Shown here: positions 51,623-61,545 of the stretch, in pieces
Position numbering within the stretch: the first letter of the stretch is position 1
How the letters are laid out: each line of letters begins with the position of its first letter
The notes under the pieces: generated by a model
Told to the model about the DNA's origin: nothing
What the model saw: the letters and a program-made list of their open reading frames with translations, nothing else
Database searches by the model: none
Made by a program: the position numbers and the translations under genes
Source: Actinomadura rupiterrae
GTDB taxonomy: Bacteria > Actinomycetota > Actinomycetes > Streptosporangiales > Streptosporangiaceae
Assembly (NCBI RefSeq): GCF_024172125.1
Contig: NZ_JAMZEA010000002.1
Location: 186,001-250,000 of the forward strand
DNA length: 64,000 bases
Direction: 5' to 3'

Positions 51623-54600
51623 GTGCGGATAGCGATTCTGGGGCCGGTCGAAGTCCGGAGCGACGAGAGCGGCCCCGGCGCGGACGTCCGTCCCCCGGCA
51701 AAGCCGCGGGACGCGGCGGCAGGGCGTCCGGCGGGGTCGTGGGACGCGGCAACGGAACGTCCGGCGGGGGCGTGGGACGCGGTGGCAGGGCGTCCGCTGG
51801 AGTCGTGGGACGTGGCGGCGGGGCGTCCGGTGGAGTCGTGGGACACGGCGGGGCGTTTGGTGGAGATCAGCGGGGCGCGGCTGCGCGTGCTGCTGACCCG
51901 GCTCGCGCTGGAGCCGGGCCGGATGATCCCAGCCGAGCGGCTGATCGACGACCTGTGGGAGGACGAGCCGCCCGCCGGGGCCCCGAACGCGCTGCAGTCG
52001 CTGGTCTCCAGGCTGCGGGCGGTGATCGGGCGCGAGGCGATCGAGTCCGGGCCCGGCGGGTACCGGCTCGCCGTCCCGCGCGAGGCCGTGGACGCGCACG
52101 TGTTCGAGACCCGCGTCCGGGCCGCGCGGACGATCACCGACGCGCGCACGCGGGCGTCCGCGCTGCGCGCCGCGCTGGGCCTCTGGCGCGGTCCGGCGCT
52201 GGCCGACGCGGCGCACCTGCCGTTCGCCGCCGCGCCGTCCGCCCGCCTGGACGAGCTGCGCCGCGCCGCCATCGAGGACCGCGCCGCGGCCGACCTCGAA
52301 CTCGGCCGCCACCTGGACCTCGTCCCCGAGCTCCAGGCGCTCGCGGCCGCCGACCCGCTCCGCGAGCCGCTGCGCGCCCTGCTGATCCGCGCGCTCTACG
52401 CCGCCGGACGCCAGGCCGACGCGCTCACCGAGTACGAGTCCCTCCGGACGGCCCTCGCCGACACGCTCGGAGTCGACCCGTCCCCGGCGCTGGAGGAGCT
52501 CCACCTGGCCGTCCTGCGCCAGGACCCGTCGCTGAACGGCGTCCGCCCCGAGCCGGACCCCGTCCTTGAGGACGGTCCGACCCCGCCCGCCGGCAACCTC
52601 CGCGCCCAGCTGACCAGCTTCATCGGACGCGACGACGACCTGCGCCGTGTCGCCGGAATGCTCGCCCGGGGGCGCTTCGTCACGCTCACCGGCCCCGGCG
52701 GCGCGGGCAAGACGCGCCTGTCGCAGGAGGCGGGACGGCGCGCGACGGGACTCGTCCCGGACGGCGTCTGGTTCGTCCCGCTGGCCTCGGTGACCGACCC
52801 GTCCGAGGTGCCGTCCGCCGTCCTGTCGGCGCTGGGCCTCCGCGAGGTGACCTTGGTGGCCACCTCCTCCGGCTGGCTGACCGCCCACGACCCTCCCGAA
52901 CCCACCCCCGACACCCCGCCCCGCCCCGCGGACCCCGCCGCGTCCCCTGCCGGCAATGCCGGGTTCTCTGCCGCAGGCGACGCCGCGCCCGGCCACACGC
53001 CTGCGGAAGCTGCGGGTCGTCCTGCGGGGGACGCGGCGCCCCGGTCGGCGGCGGATGCGACCTCGCGGCTCGCGGTGGCGCTCGCGGGGCGGCAGACGCT
53101 GATCATCCTGGACAACTGCGAGCACCTGCTCGACGCGGCGGCGCGGCTCGCGGACCGGCTGCTGGCCGCGTGCCCCGGCGTGCGGATCCTCGCGACCAGC
53201 CGGGAGCCGCTCGGCGTCACCGGCGAGGCGCTCTACCCCGTCGAGCCGCTGGAGCAGCCCCCGCCGGACGCCAGCGCGGAGCTCGCCATGGAGTTCCCGG
53301 CCGTCCGGCTCTTCGCCGACCGGGCCGCGGCGGTCTCGCCCGGCTTCGCGGTGACCTCGGAGAACGTCGCGGACACCGTCCGGATCTGCCGTGCCCTGGA
53401 CGGCATGCCGCTCGCGATCGAGCTGGCGGCCGCCCGCCTGCGCGCGCTCACCCTCGGCCAGGTCGCCGACCGCCTGGACGACCGCTTCCGCCTGCTCCGC
53501 GCGGGCAGCCGGACCGCCCTGCCCCGCCACCGCACGCTCCGCGCCGTTGTCGAATGGAGCTGGGACCTGCTCGACGCCCGCGAGCGCGCCATCTGGCGCC
53601 GGCTGGCCGCCTTCCCCGGCGGCGCCGACCTCGAAGCGGCCGAAGCCGTCTGCGCCGACCAGGACGACGTCCCGCAGAGCCGAACGACGTCCCCCGACCG
53701 ACGCGAGCCCCGGACCGTCCGGGACGAGGACATACGCGGCGTGTCGGCCGGCAACGGCGCGTCCGCCGCCGATCCTCGGAACGAGAGCGCGCCCGCCACG
53801 GGCCCCCGGCGCGAGAGCGCGGCTTCGACGAACCTTCCTCGCGAAGGCGAGCGCGCACGGCACCTACGCGACGAGACCGTCCCCGCGGGCCTGCGGGACG
53901 AGAGCGTCCCCGCGGACCTGCGGGACGCGGGCGTCCGCGAGGACCTGCGGGACGCGGGTGTGCCCACGGAGCGGCGGGACGAGAGCGTCCCCGCGAACCT
54001 ACGGGGCGAGGGTGTGCCCACGGGCCTGCGGGGCGAAGGTGTGCGCGCGGGACTGCGGGGCGAGGGTGTGCCTGCGGCGGACGTGCTGGACGTGCTGGCC
54101 GCGCTTGTGGACAAGTCGCTCGTCGTCGTCACCGACGGCCCGGACGGCTCGCCCAGGTACCGGATGCTGGAGACGATCCGCGCGTACGGGCTGGAGCGGC
54201 TGGACGAGGCGGGCGAGGCGGAGCGGGTCCGGCGGGCGCACGCCGAGTACTTCGCGGGCTTCGCCGAGACCGCCGAGCCGCACCTGTTCCGGGCCGAGCA
54301 GCTCGAATGGGTGGCCCGCCTCAACGCCGATCAGGACAACATGCACGCCGCGCTCCGCTGGGCGGTCGACGTCGGCGACGCGACGCTCATGGTGCGGTTC
54401 GCCGCGGCGCTCGGCTGGTACTGGTTCCTGCGCGGCCGGGTGAACGAGGCCGTGGACGCGGTCATCGCGATCACCGAGCTGCCCGAGCCGCCGCCCGGCC
54501 AGACGACGGCGCGGGCGCTCGCGCTCGGCGTGATGGCGGTGTTCGACGGGGCTTCGCGCCCGGACGCCGACGCGACGCGCTGGCTGCTGCTGTCCCGGTC

Positions 54601-55654
54601 GCTCACCCAGGCCGTCCCGCCGGACGAGCCGCTGCACCCCGTCCTGCGGCTGATGCTGATCACCGTCGAGATGTACGTGGACGGCTGGAGCGAGCGGATG
54701 CTGACCAGCCTGGACCCGCTGCTGAACGACCCGGACCCGTGGGTGCGCGGCCTGGGCCGCTTCATCGCGGGCCACATCGAGCTGAACTTCGGCCGGAGCG
54801 AGGCGGGCGAGCGCTACTTCGCCGCCGCGCTGACCTCGTTCCGGGAGGCGGGCGACCGCTGGGGCCTGTCGTTCACCCTCACCGGGCAGGGCGAGCTGCT
54901 GGCCCGGCGCGGCGAGCACCGCGCCGCGGTCGCGCTGTACGAGGAGGCCGTCCGGCTGAACCACCAGTTCGGCGGCGGCCCGATGGTCGTCCTGCAGACC
55001 GAGATGCAGCTCGCCAACCAGCTCACCCTGCTCGGCGACACCGACCGGGCCGAGCGCATCCTGCGGACCGCGCGGCGCGAGGTCGAGCGGATCAACGCCG
55101 CCGAGGGGACGGCCGCCCTGAACCACGCGTCCGCCCTGCTCGCCCGGCGGCGCGGCGACCTCGCCGAGGCCGTCCGGCTCCTGGACGAGGCGGTCGACCT
55201 GACCGTCGGCCTGCCCGGCGCGCCGCAGTTCGGCGCCATGGTGATGGCGGCCCGCGCGTCCTGCGACCTGGCCGCGGGCGACCCCGACGCCGCCGGCCCC
55301 CGGCTCCTGGAGGCGCTCGGCCGCGCGGCCGAGGCCCCCGACTTCCCGATCGTCGCGACCGTCCTGTGCGGCCTCGCCGGTCTGGCCTGGCACGAGGACG
55401 ACGCCGTCCGCGCCGCCGAGCTCCTCGGGCACGCGGACGCCCTGCGCGGCGGCCCCGACCTCTCCAACAGCGACGCGGTCGAGCTCACCGAGACCCTTCG
55501 CGACGCGCTGGGCGAGCCGTCCTACGAGGCCGCTTACGCACGCGGCCGCGCCCGGACGTTCGACGACCTCCGCGCCATCTACGACCTTCCTGACCCGAGA
55601 CCCCTGGTCCGAGCCGCCCTCCAGCCCACCGACGCCCCCTCCGCCGGAAGTTAG
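51623..55654 (+). CDS. BTAD/AfsR-SARP-type transcriptional regulator with NB-ARC-like ATPase
   Basis: 1343 aa. An OmpR-like winged-helix start (RIAILGPVEVR ... GARLRVLLTRLALEPGRMIPAERLIDDLW, GGYRL) is followed by the BTAD helical domain (about 170-310). An AAA/NB-ARC ATPase has TSFIGRDDDL, Walker A TGPGGAGKTRLSQEA and TLIILDNCEHLLDAAARLADRLLA. Then come a winged-helix/TPR-like C-terminal half. GTG at 51623 gives the usual start. Two in-frame minisatellites interrupt it: four 11-residue units near residues 30-78 and eight 9-residue units near 748-819. Regulators of this type activate secondary metabolism; the target is unknown. Confidence 0.88.
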   Translation: MRIAILGPVEVRSDESGPGADVRPPAKPRDAAAGRPAGSWDAATERPAGAWDAVAGRPLESWDVAAGRPVESWDTAGRLVEISGARLRVLLTRLALEPGRMIPAERLIDDLWEDEPPAGAPNALQSLVSRLRAVIGREAIESGPGGYRLAVPREAVDAHVFETRVRAARTITDARTRASALRAALGLWRGPALADAAHLPFAAAPSARLDELRRAAIEDRAAADLELGRHLDLVPELQALAAADPLREPLRALLIRALYAAGRQADALTEYESLRTALADTLGVDPSPALEELHLAVLRQDPSLNGVRPEPDPVLEDGPTPPAGNLRAQLTSFIGRDDDLRRVAGMLARGRFVTLTGPGGAGKTRLSQEAGRRATGLVPDGVWFVPLASVTDPSEVPSAVLSALGLREVTLVATSSGWLTAHDPPEPTPDTPPRPADPAASPAGNAGFSAAGDAAPGHTPAEAAGRPAGDAAPRSAADATSRLAVALAGRQTLIILDNCEHLLDAAARLADRLLAACPGVRILATSREPLGVTGEALYPVEPLEQPPPDASAELAMEFPAVRLFADRAAAVSPGFAVTSENVADTVRICRALDGMPLAIELAAARLRALTLGQVADRLDDRFRLLRAGSRTALPRHRTLRAVVEWSWDLLDARERAIWRRLAAFPGGADLEAAEAVCADQDDVPQSRTTSPDRREPRTVRDEDIRGVSAGNGASAADPRNESAPATGPRRESAASTNLPREGERARHLRDETVPAGLRDESVPADLRDAGVREDLRDAGVPTERRDESVPANLRGEGVPTGLRGEGVRAGLRGEGVPAADVLDVLAALVDKSLVVVTDGPDGSPRYRMLETIRAYGLERLDEAGEAERVRRAHAEYFAGFAETAEPHLFRAEQLEWVARLNADQDNMHAALRWAVDVGDATLMVRFAAALGWYWFLRGRVNEAVDAVIAITELPEPPPGQTTARALALGVMAVFDGASRPDADATRWLLLSRSLTQAVPPDEPLHPVLRLMLITVEMYVDGWSERMLTSLDPLLNDPDPWVRGLGRFIAGHIELNFGRSEAGERYFAAALTSFREAGDRWGLSFTLTGQGELLARRGEHRAAVALYEEAVRLNHQFGGGPMVVLQTEMQLANQLTLLGDTDRAERILRTARREVERINAAEGTAALNHASALLARRRGDLAEAVRLLDEAVDLTVGLPGAPQFGAMVMAARASCDLAAGDPDAAGPRLLEALGRAAEAPDFPIVATVLCGLAGLAWHEDDAVRAAELLGHADALRGGPDLSNSDAVELTETLRDALGEPSYEAAYARGRARTFDDLRAIYDLPDPRPLVRAALQPTDAPSAGS
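51713..51860. repeat. 33-bp in-frame repeat in the DNA-binding domain loop of the BTAD regulator
   Basis: About four copies of a unit encoding GRPxxSWDxAA variants lie between the first beta strand and the second strand of the winged helix, lengthening a loop by about 50 residues. Confidence 0.85.
53864..54079. repeat. 27-bp in-frame repeat encoding eight LRDxxVPxx units
   Basis: Exactly eight 9-residue units (LRDETVPAG, LRDESVPAD, LRDAGVRED ... LRGEGVPAA) sit between the ATPase and the downstream winged-helix segment of the regulator. Confidence 0.9.
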
Positions 55655-57147
55655 ATAGGCAGGGCCGTACCCGCGCGTTTCACCGTCCGGATGACCGGTG
55701 CAGTCTCGATGTCCCGGATGTCCTCCAGCGAGGCGACCCGTTCGGTGAGGTAGCGCGCGAGGTCGGCGGCGTCGCGGCACAGGACGGCCGCGACGAGGTT
55801 GGTCGGCCCCGTCGTCATCGCGACGAAGGACGACTCGGGATGCGCGGCCAGCTCCTCGGCGACATGCCTCAACCTGGACGGACGGACCGACATCCACAAC
55901 CGCGCCTCCGCACGGAACCCGACGCGCTCGTAGGCGAGATCAAGCTGGTACGCGAGGATTCCCAGCTCACGAAGCTGGGACGCCCGACGCCGAGCAGTCG
56001 CCTCAGACCACCCGGCCGCGGCCGCGATCTCCGCATACGAAGCACGCCCATCCAGCGCAAGCACCCCAAGCATCGCCCAATCCGCCCCACCCAACACCCC
56101 CACACCCCCAGCCCCACCCGCCCGCCCCGGACCCGACGCCCGCTCCGCCGCGCCTGCGGGGGCCGCAGCGCTTGCAGAGTCCGCCGCGCCTGCGCGGTCC
56201 GAGGCGGTTGCCCGGTCCAGGCCGCGTGCGGAGCCCGCGGCGCTTGGGGGGGCCGCGGCGCTTGCAGGGACGGTCGCGCTTGCGCGGTGCGAGGCGGTTG
56301 CCCGGTCTGGGCCGCTTGCGGGGTCCGCGGCGCTTGCGCGGTCCGCGGCGCTTGCAGGGACGGTCGCGCTTCCCCGGTCCGCGGCGCCTGTGTGGTTCGG
56401 GGTGTCTGCGCGGTTCGCAGCGCTTGCCGAGTCCGCCGCGCTTGCGCGGTCGTAGTCGCTTGCCCGGTCCGGGGTGCTTGCCTGGTCAGCGGTGCTCGTG
56501 CGGTTGGCCGCGCTTGCGCGGTCTGAGGCGCTTGCGCGCTGCGGGGTGTCTGCGCCGCTTGATGTAGCCGTGCCTATGTGGTTCGGGGCGCCCGGACGGT
56601 CCTGGGCGCCGGTGCGGTTCGGGGTGGGTTTGTGGGGACGTGGGGGTGGTTGGTCGGGGTGGAGGGCGGTGGTCTGGTCGGGGGTGAGGATGTCCAGGCC
56701 CGTCCAGTCTTTGGGGAGTTTGGGGGAGCCGAGCAGCATGTGGGCGGACACGCCGAGGACGCGGCGGGTGCGGGGGAGGCGTTCTAGGAGCAGGGCGTCG
56801 CGCTCGCCCGCCGTGCCGGTCTGGGTGTTGCAGGAGATCTCCGTGCCGCCGGACAGCAGGTACACGTACGAGACGTCCGGACGGGTGGCGAGCGCGGAGG
56901 CGATGGCGCCCGCCGCGTCCGGGGTGCAGCGCAGCCGGATCGTCCAGGGCGTGTAGCCGAGGGACGCGCCGTTCACGGTGCCCGCGACCCGCAGTGTCCC
57001 GGCCGAGCGGAGGCGCCGGTAGCGCCGCGCGACGGTGTTCTCGGACACGCCGAGCACCTCGGCGATCCGCGCGAAGGGCGCGCGCCCGTCGATGCGCAGG
57101 GCGTGGACGAGTCCGCGATCGACGTCGTCCAGCGTGACGGATTCCAT
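55651..57147 (-). CDS. Double-domain Lrp/AsnC-family regulator with a repeat linker
   Basis: 498 aa. Two Lrp/AsnC modules: an N-terminal one (about 1-150, DVDRGLVHALRIDGRAPFARIAEVLGVSENTVARRYRRL) and a C-terminal one (about 340-495, DWAMLGVLALDGRASYAEIAAAAGWSEATARRRASQL). They are joined by a roughly 180-residue linker of ASAADRASAADPAS-type repeats. The ligand-sensing RAM-type region follows each HTH. It overlaps the BTAD gene's stop by 4 bases (convergent) and is divergent from the MFS exporter gene, which it may control. Confidence 0.85.
   Translation of the reverse strand: MESVTLDDVDRGLVHALRIDGRAPFARIAEVLGVSENTVARRYRRLRSAGTLRVAGTVNGASLGYTPWTIRLRCTPDAAGAIASALATRPDVSYVYLLSGGTEISCNTQTGTAGERDALLLERLPRTRRVLGVSAHMLLGSPKLPKDWTGLDILTPDQTTALHPDQPPPRPHKPTPNRTGAQDRPGAPNHIGTATSSGADTPQRASASDRASAANRTSTADQASTPDRASDYDRASAADSASAANRADTPNHTGAADRGSATVPASAADRASAADPASGPDRATASHRASATVPASAAAPPSAAGSARGLDRATASDRAGAADSASAAAPAGAAERASGPGRAGGAGGVGVLGGADWAMLGVLALDGRASYAEIAAAAGWSEATARRRASQLRELGILAYQLDLAYERVGFRAEARLWMSVRPSRLRHVAEELAAHPESSFVAMTTGPTNLVAAVLCRDAADLARYLTERVASLEDIRDIETAPVIRTVKRAGTALPI
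56120..56570. repeat. Repeat array encoding the Lrp linker
   Basis: Irregular units of about 15-30 bp built around CGGTCCGCGGCGCTTGC-like sequence read on the minus strand as Ala/Ser/Asp/Arg-rich repeats. Confidence 0.8.
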
Positions 57148-57261
57148 CACTTGAGCGTAGCCATTGACGGATTCGCGCGGTATTCGCGCTGTGGATGGAG
57201 GTGCAGGCCGCTCCGGCGCGAACTTGAGGGGCGTCCGAAAACCTCTTGAAGGAGTTGCTCA

Positions 57262-58821
57262 ATGCGCGGATGGCTGCCGCTCGCCGCGGTCTGCCTCGGC
57301 TCGCTGATGTTCCTGCTGGACACCACGGTCGTCGCCGTGGCGCTGCCGGACGTCGCGCGCTCGTTCGGCGCGTCCCTGCGGGGGCTGCAATGGGTCGCGA
57401 ACGGGTACACGCTCGTCCTCGCCGTCGCGATGCTGCCCGCAGGCGCGTACGCCGATCGCCTCGGGGCCCGGCGCGTCTACCTGACCGGCCTCGCGGTCTT
57501 CGCGCTCGCCTCGCTGGCCTGCGGATTCGCGCCGGACACCGGCGCGCTGATCGCGGCCCGGGCCGTCCAGGGCCTTGGAGGCGCGGCCCTCGCGGTCACG
57601 GCGTTCGCGCTGATCGCGCATATCTACCAGGGCCGCGCGATGGCGTCGGCGATGAGCGTCTGGGGCGCGGTCACCGGCCTCGGCGCGGCGGCGGGTCCCA
57701 TGGTCGGCGGCGTCCTCACGCAGTACCTGGACTGGCGCGCGATCTTCTTCATCAACCTTCCGCTGACGCTCCTTGCCGTCGTCCTCACCCTGAAGTGCCT
57801 GCCGAACCCGTCCTTCGCCGAGGTCGACTCGCAAGACGGCCGCAGGCCAGGGGCGGAAAAGCGCGTCTCGAAGGCTTCCGGGCCGGTCGGGGCCACCTCG
57901 CGTGGACGGCTCGGGCCGATCGGGGCTGCCTCGCGTGGACGGGTTGTCGATCCGCTCGGGACGTTGCTGTTCGCGGTCGTCGCAGCTGGCCTCACGGATG
58001 CGCTGACCACGGCCGGGGCGGACGGCTGGGATCGGACGCGCGTCCTGCTCGGCCTCGGCGCCGCGTGCGTGGCGCTCGTGCTCTTCGTTGCCGTCGAACT
58101 GCGTCAGGAGCGTCCGCTTGTCGATCTCCGGTTGTTCACGCGGCCTCTGTTCGGCGTGGTTCTGGCGTGCGTGCTGGCGTCGTCGGTCGCGTTCGCGTGC
58201 CTGATCTACACGTCCGTGTGGCTCCAGACGGGGCTGGGATTGTCGCCCGTCCGCACCGGCCTGGCCCTCATGCCGATGGCGCTCGCGACCTTCGTGACCT
58301 CGACTGTCACGACGCGGCTGCCGCGGAGCCTGCCGCCGCGGTACGGGATCGCGGTCGGGCTGGTGCTCTGCGCGGCGGGCTGCGCGCTCCAGTCCGGGCT
58401 GGACGCGGGGTCCGGCGCGTCCTCGATCACGCTCGGGCTGGCGGTCACCGGAGTGGGTGTCGCCCTGCTGGTCCCGGCGTCCGGCGTCGTCCTCACGGTC
58501 GTGCCCGCGACCCGCCGGGGCATGGCGGCCGGTGCGTCCATGACCGCCCGCCAGCTAGGCCAGACGCTCGGCGTCGCGCTGCTGGGCGTCCTATACGCCA
58601 CCTCAAGCAGGACGAGCGGGACGGCCACATCGAGCGGGTCGCACGCGTCGTGGGGCGAGGCGGCGGGCGGCGGCGGGAGCGCGTCCGCCGCCCATGCCCT
58701 CGATCACGTCTACCTCGCGGCGTCCGCCGTGAGCCTCCTCGGTGCCGCCCTGGCCCTCGCCGCACTCAACCCCATGCCGACACGGTCCCGTCTCGCGCGG
58801 TGGGTCAGGCGCGCTTTTTGA
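57262..58821 (+). CDS. MFS multidrug-type exporter (DHA2, 14 helices)
   Basis: 519 aa. The start LAAVCLGSLMFLLDTTVVAVALPDV has the D-T-T-V-V motif of DHA2 (QacA/EmrB) exporters; WVANGYTLVLAVAMLPAGAYADRLGARRV contains motif A, and GPMVGGVLTQYLDWRAIFFINLP the motif-C region. The ATG follows AAGGAG at 57249-57254. It lies divergent from the double-Lrp regulator across a 114-base gap that likely carries both promoters. Substrate unknown. Confidence 0.88.
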   Translation: MRGWLPLAAVCLGSLMFLLDTTVVAVALPDVARSFGASLRGLQWVANGYTLVLAVAMLPAGAYADRLGARRVYLTGLAVFALASLACGFAPDTGALIAARAVQGLGGAALAVTAFALIAHIYQGRAMASAMSVWGAVTGLGAAAGPMVGGVLTQYLDWRAIFFINLPLTLLAVVLTLKCLPNPSFAEVDSQDGRRPGAEKRVSKASGPVGATSRGRLGPIGAASRGRVVDPLGTLLFAVVAAGLTDALTTAGADGWDRTRVLLGLGAACVALVLFVAVELRQERPLVDLRLFTRPLFGVVLACVLASSVAFACLIYTSVWLQTGLGLSPVRTGLALMPMALATFVTSTVTTRLPRSLPPRYGIAVGLVLCAAGCALQSGLDAGSGASSITLGLAVTGVGVALLVPASGVVLTVVPATRRGMAAGASMTARQLGQTLGVALLGVLYATSSRTSGTATSSGSHASWGEAAGGGGSASAAHALDHVYLAASAVSLLGAALALAALNPMPTRSRLARWVRRAF

Positions 58822-59614
58822 AGGCGCGGAGGGAGAGGGGGGCGAAGATCAGCGTGATGCCGAGTCCCCAGGCCAGGGCGACGACGGCGTGGCTCAGCAC
58901 CGGGCCGCCGAGGAGCAGGCCGCGCATGGCCTCGACCAGCTGGGTGACCGGGTTGTTGCGGATCACCCAGGCCAGCCAGTCCGGGATGCCGCGGGTGGAC
59001 TTGATGAACGCGGTGCTGAGGAAGCTCAGCGGGAAGATCACCACGAACCCGAAGATCTGCACCTTCTCCGGCTCGTTCACCTTCATCGCGATGAACACCG
59101 ACGTCCAGGAGAACAGGATGGCGAAGCCGAGCAGCAGCAGGAACGCGCCGACCACCGCGATCGGGTTGGTGTGGATCCGGAAGCCGATCAGGAAGCCGAC
59201 CGCGAGCAGGATGAACATCGACCACGCCTGCTTGGCCGTGTCGGCGATGATCCGTCCGGCGAGCGGCGCGGAGCGGGCGATCGGCAGGCTGCGGAACCGG
59301 TCGTACACGCCCTTGGTCAGGTCGCTGTTCAGCCCGAAACCGGTGCTCATCCCGGCGAACAGGGCGTTCTGCGCGATGATCCCGGGGATCACGACCGGCA
59401 GGTACGCCTTCACGCTTCCGGTCATGGACGGGCCGAACACGTAGGCGAACAGCAGCACGAACATGATCGGCTGGATGGAGAGGTCGACCAGCTCCATCGG
59501 GTTGTGCTTGATCTGCACCAGGTTGCGCCACGCCAGGGTGGCGGTGTGGCGCACCGCGGCGGCGGGGGACACCCGCTTGGTGAGCTGCTCCGGTGCGATG
59601 GCGGCGGTGGTCAC
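58805..59614 (-). CDS. ABC-2 type transporter permease (DrrB-like)
   Basis: 269 aa with about six membrane helices (IQPIMFVLLFAYVFG, IIAQNALFAGMSTGF, FILLAVGFLIGF, AFLLLLGFAILFSWTSVFI). The pattern RFRSLPIARSAPLAGRIIAD and NNPVTQLVEAMRGLLLGG is typical of DrrB-like permeases that export antibiotics or lipids. GTG overlaps the ATPase gene stop by 4 bases. Its stop overlaps the end of the convergent MFS gene. Confidence 0.9.
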   Translation of the reverse strand: MTTAAIAPEQLTKRVSPAAAVRHTATLAWRNLVQIKHNPMELVDLSIQPIMFVLLFAYVFGPSMTGSVKAYLPVVIPGIIAQNALFAGMSTGFGLNSDLTKGVYDRFRSLPIARSAPLAGRIIADTAKQAWSMFILLAVGFLIGFRIHTNPIAVVGAFLLLLGFAILFSWTSVFIAMKVNEPEKVQIFGFVVIFPLSFLSTAFIKSTRGIPDWLAWVIRNNPVTQLVEAMRGLLLGGPVLSHAVVALAWGLGITLIFAPLSLRAFKKRA

Positions 59615-60600
59615 GCGCGGGCTCCTTCCTGCTCGGCGCGGACGAGCTCGTCCGCTTCGGCGTCTACGTCGTCGGTGTGGTGGCCGGTGAGGGCGAAGAA
59701 CACCTCGTCCAGGCTGGACCGGCGCAGCGACAGCTCGCCGACCGGCACACCCGCGTCGTCCAGCCGGCGGACGACCGCGGGCATCAGCGCGGCGTCGGTG
59801 ATCGGCACCGTGACCAGGCCCTCCTTCACCTCGGGGACGGCCTCCGCGAGCTCGGCGACGATCGCGGTGACGGTCTCGGTGTCGTCCGCGCGGACCGCGC
59901 GCACCTCCAGCACCTGCCCGCCGACCTGCGACTTCAGCTCGTCGGACGTGCCGTGCGCGATGACCTGCCCGCGGTCGATGACGACGATGTCGTCGGCGAG
60001 CTGGTCGGCCTCCTCCAGGTACTGCGTGGTCAGCAGGACGGTCACGCCGTCGGCGGTGAGGCCGCGGACGATGTCCCACAGGCCGCCGCGGCTGCGCGGG
60101 TCGAGGCCGGTGGTCGGCTCGTCCAGGAAGAGGATCTGCGGGTGCCCGACCAGGCTCGCGGCCAGGTCGAGCCGGCGCCGCATGCCGCCGGAGTAGGTCT
60201 TGGCGGCGCGGCCGGCCGCGTCGGCGAGGTCGAACCGGTCGAGCAGCTCGGCGGCGCGCGCCTTGGACGAGCGCCGGGACAGCCCGAGCAGCCGGCCGAT
60301 CATGACCAGGTTCTCGGTGCCGGTGAGCATCTCGTCCACCCCGGCGTACTGGCCGGTCAGGCCGACGAGCTGGCGCACCTGGTGCGCCTCCCGCACCACG
60401 TCGTAGCCGCCGACCGTGGCGTGCCCGCCGGACGGCTCGATCAGGGTCGCGAGGATCCGCGTGGTCGTGGTCTTGCCGGCGCCGTTCGGGCCGAGGACGC
60501 CCAGCACGGTGCCCGCCGGGGCGGTCAGCGACACGCCGGACAGCGCCCGCGTCTCACCGAACCGCTTCTCCAGGCCTTCGGCCTGGATGGCATAGGACAT
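59611..60600 (-). CDS. ABC transporter ATP-binding protein (DrrA-like)
   Basis: 329 aa. Walker A GPNGAGKTTTTR, Q-loop region LTGQYAGVDEMLTG, signature YSGGMRRRLDLAASL, Walker B ILFLDEPTTGLDP and switch TTQYLEEADQLADD are all present. The C-terminal extension (about 230-329, ending in an acidic SLDEVFFALTGHHTD segment) is the DrrA-type tail. ATG follows AAAGGAGA. It energises the DrrB-like permease and probably exports a hydrophobic compound or drug. Confidence 0.93.
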   Translation of the reverse strand: MSYAIQAEGLEKRFGETRALSGVSLTAPAGTVLGVLGPNGAGKTTTTRILATLIEPSGGHATVGGYDVVREAHQVRQLVGLTGQYAGVDEMLTGTENLVMIGRLLGLSRRSSKARAAELLDRFDLADAAGRAAKTYSGGMRRRLDLAASLVGHPQILFLDEPTTGLDPRSRGGLWDIVRGLTADGVTVLLTTQYLEEADQLADDIVVIDRGQVIAHGTSDELKSQVGGQVLEVRAVRADDTETVTAIVAELAEAVPEVKEGLVTVPITDAALMPAVVRRLDDAGVPVGELSLRRSSLDEVFFALTGHHTDDVDAEADELVRAEQEGARA

Positions 60601-61011
60601 TTGAGATCTCCTTTGTTCTCGCATGCCGGACGTTCCGGGCCGAAAACCGCGGGATGGACCGCGGGCGAACAAGGTAGGCGGAGTCCGGGTCGATGCGCAT
60701 CCAGTTTTTCCGGGCCCGCTGTCAGGACGCTGATCTCCCGCTGACAGCGCGCTTGTCGCCAAGCCGACCAAGTCCACCCTCGCATCCGGGTACGACAAAA
60801 GCCGAATCAGCCTCTGACCAGCCCGAACCCCGTGCATCCCTCCCAAGCCCCCCGCCTGCCCGGGACCGGAGCTTGAGGCGGATGCGCGCCGGGGGCGGGT
60901 TTGTCCCGGTGCTTCCGGTTCGGGGAGGGCTGTGCGGACGTGCGTGCCGGAACGGGGGGTTGGGGCGGGCGTTCCGCGGCGGGGGGACGTGCGGGCTCTA
61001 GACTGCAAGAC
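60601..61011. other. Divergent intergenic region
   Basis: 411 bases between the ABC exporter and the PH-domain operon. It must hold both promoters, but I saw no clear -35/-10 pair or operator. Part of 60840-61000 is Gly/Arg-coding low-complexity DNA with no credible gene. Confidence 0.5.
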
Positions 61012-61545
61012 GTGACGGCGCGGAGCACTTCGGCGGTGCGGCTGAGGGAGCCCGCGAACCGGGTGTCACCGCGCGCGATCGCGCACTGGGCGATCGAGTA
61101 CCTGCTGTTCTGGGGCCTCGGCTTCGGCCTGGCCTGGGGCGTCGCCGCCTGGCTCGGTGACCGTCCGCGCGACGGCGTCCCGCGCTGGATCACCGCGCAC
61201 GTCGGCTGGCTGCCCGTCCTGATCGGCACGATCGGTGTCCTGACCGTCACCGTCGCGCCCGTCTGGCGCTACCGCGTGCACCGCTGGGAGGTCAGCGCGG
61301 ACGTCGTCTACACGCGGACGGGCTGGTTCAGCCGCGAATGGCTCCTCGTCCCGATCAGCCGCATCCAGAACGTCCACACCGAGCAGGGATGGCTCGAACG
61401 GCTGCTCGGCCTCGCGCGCCTGCGCGTCCACACCGCGTCCCACACGGGTTCGTCCGAGGTGTCCGGCCTACGCGTCCAGGTCGCCACCCGCCTCGCCGAA
61501 GACCTCGCCCACCGCGCCCACGACCTGAGCGACGACGCCACATGA
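61012..61545 (+). CDS. Bacterial PH-domain membrane protein (YdbS-like)
   Basis: 177 aa. Two membrane helices (about 26-48 and 63-82) are followed by a bacterial PH domain (bPH2/DUF304; YRVHRWEVSADVVYTRTGWFSREWLLVPISRIQNVHTEQGWLERLLGLARL). In Bacillus the YdbS/YdbT pair helps resist an antimicrobial peptide; the role here is unknown. GTG at 61012 is the best start; its stop overlaps the YdbT-like ATG (ATGA). Confidence 0.87.
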   Translation: MTARSTSAVRLREPANRVSPRAIAHWAIEYLLFWGLGFGLAWGVAAWLGDRPRDGVPRWITAHVGWLPVLIGTIGVLTVTVAPVWRYRVHRWEVSADVVYTRTGWFSREWLLVPISRIQNVHTEQGWLERLLGLARLRVHTASHTGSSEVSGLRVQVATRLAEDLAHRAHDLSDDAT

